Shown here one piece after another: positions 61,933-64,000 of a DNA stretch of 64,000 bases (position 1 is its first letter; every line of letters starts with the position of its first letter). The notes under the pieces were generated by a model, which saw only the letters and a program-made list of their open reading frames with translations, did no database searches and was not told the origin of the DNA. Source of the DNA: Deltaproteobacteria bacterium (GTDB taxonomy: Bacteria; Desulfobacterota; Desulfobulbia; Desulfobulbales; Desulfobulbaceae); the NCBI GenBank assembly GCA_024280455.1, contig JAJRQC010000167.1, forward strand, positions 1 to 64,000. Reading direction: 5' to 3'. A program made the position numbers and the translations under genes.

Positions 61933-63327
61933 TTATGTCAAGGCGTGCGTACGGACATATTCCTTGATCTGGCCCACATCCGCATCCATGATCTCACACC
62001 GACTCTCTTTACCCTGCAGATTTGCCAGGGCCGGGGGCAGATCCACGTCCCTGCCGATGGCCTTCTGCACCGCATCGCCGAACTTGGCCGGATGGGCCGT
62101 GGACAGGCAGATCACCGGACGCTCACCGTCACCTAACTCCTGGGCTGCCTTTACCCCGACAGCGGTATGGGGATCAAGCAGATAGTCATGCTCCTTGAAA
62201 AAATCGGCAATGGTGGCAATAGTTTCGTCCTCGCTGACGCTGCGGGAGATAAAATCCTCGGCAACCCTCCCCTTCACGTCGGACAGGTCAATCCGACCGG
62301 TCTGAGCAAAGGCCTCCATGTCCGCTTTCACCTGAGCACTGTCTTTATCGCGCAGATAATATAAATATCGCTCAAAGTTAGAGGCTATCTGAATATCCAT
62401 GGATGGGCTCGAAGTCGGGGTTACAGAGCCTGCGATTGAATAATCGCCCTCATGAACAAAGCGGGTCAGGATATCATTTTCATTGGTGGCAAGAATGAGA
62501 CGGTTGATACATCCCTCGGGCAGCAGCTGTTTGGCGACAAAACCGGCAAAGATATCACCAAAGTTACCGGTGGGCACGGAAAAGTCAATCGACTCGGCCC
62601 CGGTCTTCCACAGCTTGCAGTACCCGTACACATAATAGACCACCTGGGCCAGAACCCGGGCCCAGTTGATGGAGTTGATTGCCCCGAGATGGTAGGCATC
62701 CTTGAATTCAAGATCACCAAAGATTTCTTTGACAATGGCCTGAGCGTCGTCAAAGGTTCCGCGTACAGCAATATTAAAGACGTTGGGGTCAACAACCGTT
62801 GTCATCTGCAGGGCCTGAATCGGGCTGGTCCGGCCGTCGGGATGCAAAATAAAAATATTGATCCCCTTCTTACCCCGCACCCCGTAAATGGCCGCACTGC
62901 CGGTATCACCCGAGGTGGCGCCGACAATATTCATAAAGCTGCCGCTTCGCTTGAGAATATATTCAAACAGGTTACCGAGCAGCTGCAGGGCCACGTCCTT
63001 AAAGGCCAGGGTCGGACCGTGGAACAGCTCCATGATGTACAGGTCGCCGACCTTGCGCACCGGCGTGACCTGGGGATGAGAAAAACTCGCATAAGAACGC
63101 TCCACGAGCTCATCAAGATCAAGCCTTGGTATATCATCAACAAACAGACTGAGGATTTCCAGGGCCAGATACTGATAGGGCAGATTTCGCCAGGAGTTGA
63201 GGGTTTCCTTTGAAACAGAGGGCAGGGTTTCAGGCAGCAGCAGACCGCCGTCACGGGCCAGGCCCATCATCACGGCATCCTGAAAACTGATGGGCTCAAT
63301 TCCGCCCCGGGTACTTATGTATTTCAT
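61933..63327 (-). CDS. thrC: Threonine synthase
   Basis: 464 residues, PLP-dependent conversion of phosphohomoserine to threonine. MKYISTRGGIEPISFQDAVM starts the family; FHGPTLAFKDVALQLLGN carries the PLP lysine, GATSGDTGSAAIYGVRGKKG follows, and SIDFSVPTGNFGDIFAGFVA is the phosphate-binding segment. I chose ATG 63327, where homology begins; the open frame continues upstream to 63489 through repeats and the gpmI gene and is not genuine. Confidence 0.95.
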   Translation of the reverse strand: MKYISTRGGIEPISFQDAVMMGLARDGGLLLPETLPSVSKETLNSWRNLPYQYLALEILSLFVDDIPRLDLDELVERSYASFSHPQVTPVRKVGDLYIMELFHGPTLAFKDVALQLLGNLFEYILKRSGSFMNIVGATSGDTGSAAIYGVRGKKGINIFILHPDGRTSPIQALQMTTVVDPNVFNIAVRGTFDDAQAIVKEIFGDLEFKDAYHLGAINSINWARVLAQVVYYVYGYCKLWKTGAESIDFSVPTGNFGDIFAGFVAKQLLPEGCINRLILATNENDILTRFVHEGDYSIAGSVTPTSSPSMDIQIASNFERYLYYLRDKDSAQVKADMEAFAQTGRIDLSDVKGRVAEDFISRSVSEDETIATIADFFKEHDYLLDPHTAVGVKAAQELGDGERPVICLSTAHPAKFGDAVQKAIGRDVDLPPALANLQGKESRCEIMDADVGQIKEYVRTHALT

Positions 63328-63331
63328 AATG

Positions 63332-63388
63332 CGGGTTCCGAGTTTCGAGTTTCGAGTTCCGGGTTTTGAGTTCCGGGTTTTGAGTTCA
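63332..63388. repeat. Degenerate heptanucleotide repeat between gpmI and thrC
   Basis: Units such as GAGTTTC, GAGTTCC and GGGTTTT with a 7-bp period fill the gap and lie directly before the thrC start, replacing a normal ribosome-binding region. Confidence 0.7.
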
Positions 63389-64000
63389 ACACTTGAGCAG
63401 ATTATCCCCTTCCATCTCCGCAGGTACGGGCAGATCCAGGATGGAGAGCATGGTCGGGGCAATGTCCTTGAGCGCCCCGCCGTTCTCAAGTCGGCAGCCT
63501 TTAAACTGATCGGCCACCAGAATAAGCGGTACCGGATTCAGACTGTGGGCGGTATACGGTTCACCGGTCTCCGGATTAACCATAATCTCGGCATTGCCGT
63601 GATCAGCGGTGATCAGCATGACCCCCTGCCTCTCCTGCATATATGATCGGATTCGTCCCAGGCACCGGTCCACAGTTGCACAGGCACGGATTGCGGCCTC
63701 AAGAACGCCGGTATGCCCGACCATGTCGCCGTTGGCAAAATTGAGAATAACCACGTCAAAGGGGGTACCGACTTCCTCATTTTCCTGCAGGGCATCAAGC
63801 AGGGCATCGGTTACCGCCTCGGCACTCATCTCCGGTTTGAGATCATAGGTGGCTACGTCCCGGGGCGATTCAATCAAGATGCGTTCCTCACCGGGAAAGG
63901 GCTCTTCCTCGCCGCCGTTAAAGAAATAAGTCACATGGGCGTACTTCTCGGTTTCGGCAATCCGCAGCTGATGAAGCTTGTGACGGCTGAGTTCCTGGCC
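63386..64000 (-). CDS. gpmI: 2,3-bisphosphoglycerate-independent phosphoglycerate mutase, 3' part
   Basis: Interconverts 3- and 2-phosphoglycerate. Visible is the C-terminal alkaline-phosphatase-like part (205 codons): [36 protein letters not shown] and [16 protein letters not shown] with Mn ligands. The frame stays open to the window edge, so the N-terminal part lies beyond 64000. The heptamer tract follows the stop. Confidence 0.95.
   Translation of the reverse strand, partial: GQELSRHKLHQLRIAETEKYAHVTYFFNGGEEEPFPGEERILIESPRDVATYDLKPEMSAEAVTDALLDALQENEEVGTPFDVVILNFANGDMVGHTGVLEAAIRACATVDRCLGRIRSYMQERQGVMLITADHGNAEIMVNPETGEPYTAHSLNPVPLILVADQFKGCRLENGGALKDIAPTMLSILDLPVPAEMEGDNLLKC

Noticed and set aside
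63328-63489. N-terminal extension of threonine synthase
   Set aside because: It lies within the gpmI coding region and repeat DNA; homology starts at MKYISTRGG.

Overview
The window reads as a chromosome segment of a Gram-negative, anaerobic, sulfur-metabolising bacterium. Desulfobacterota (Desulfobulbales-like) is my best guess. It rests on the three-part archaeal-type glutamate synthase with ferredoxin domains, a YedE plus DUF3343 pair, the MtaD/PNP salvage pair, outer-membrane polysaccharide export genes and heptanucleotide repeats in front of housekeeping genes. This is inference; no rRNA or other phylogenetic marker settles it. Coding density is high, with interruptions by repeats.

Layout. 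0-7 kb: a hydroxyacyl-CoA dehydrogenase/thiolase pair, a Wzz/Wza-type export pair and an SLC13 transporter. 7-8.4 kb: gene-poor, palindrome-bearing DNA. 8.4-13.6 kb: secreted binding proteins, two TPR proteins, a beta-helix protein and a YedE channel. 14.2-21.3 kb: a tightly packed plus-strand cluster encoding a DUF3343 protein, a YjeF-type kinase, a ThiS-like sulfur carrier ending in Gly-Gly, a JAMM-like protein, an amino-acid dehydrogenase, two fumarase/aspartase-superfamily lyases and a ThiF-like activating enzyme. This is the best candidate for an undescribed system: a carrier-protein sulfur-incorporation pathway, possibly fed by YedE. 21.4-27.8 kb (minus strand): a lasso-peptide locus (PqqD-like B1, protease B2, cyclase C, precursor A, HprK-like kinase interrupted by an in-frame TAG) followed upstream by an ABC-2 exporter. 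27.8-35.9 kb: an accessory stretch with BrnT/BrnA, a group II intron 3' remnant, a PhoA/DUF3299-like/ABC block, a Phd antitoxin with a frameshifted RelE-type toxin, a VKOR-like thiol oxidase and a REP-transposase remnant. 35.9-38 kb: rsmG and hisD. 38-41.4 kb: three exported proteins of unclear role. 41.5-46.3 kb: a stressosome-like module (RsbR, RsbS, RsbT-RsbX fusion, two kinases). 46.5-53.3 kb: a lactonase remnant, mutL, a class A PBP, a PhnD-like binding protein, ogt and an orphan. 53.4-64 kb (minus strand): glutamate synthase in three proteins, two TatA proteins, mtaD, a purine nucleoside phosphorylase, thrC and a partial gpmI.

Repeats shape much of the non-coding DNA. There is a MITE-like family with 19-bp terminal inverted repeats (three copies), a palindromic REP-like sequence around the toxin-antitoxin genes (three copies), and four tracts of 7-bp tandem repeats next to or inside the 5' ends of mutL/PBP, the PhnD-like gene, PNP and thrC/gpmI.

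All functions come from reading motifs in the translated sequence; no database search was run.
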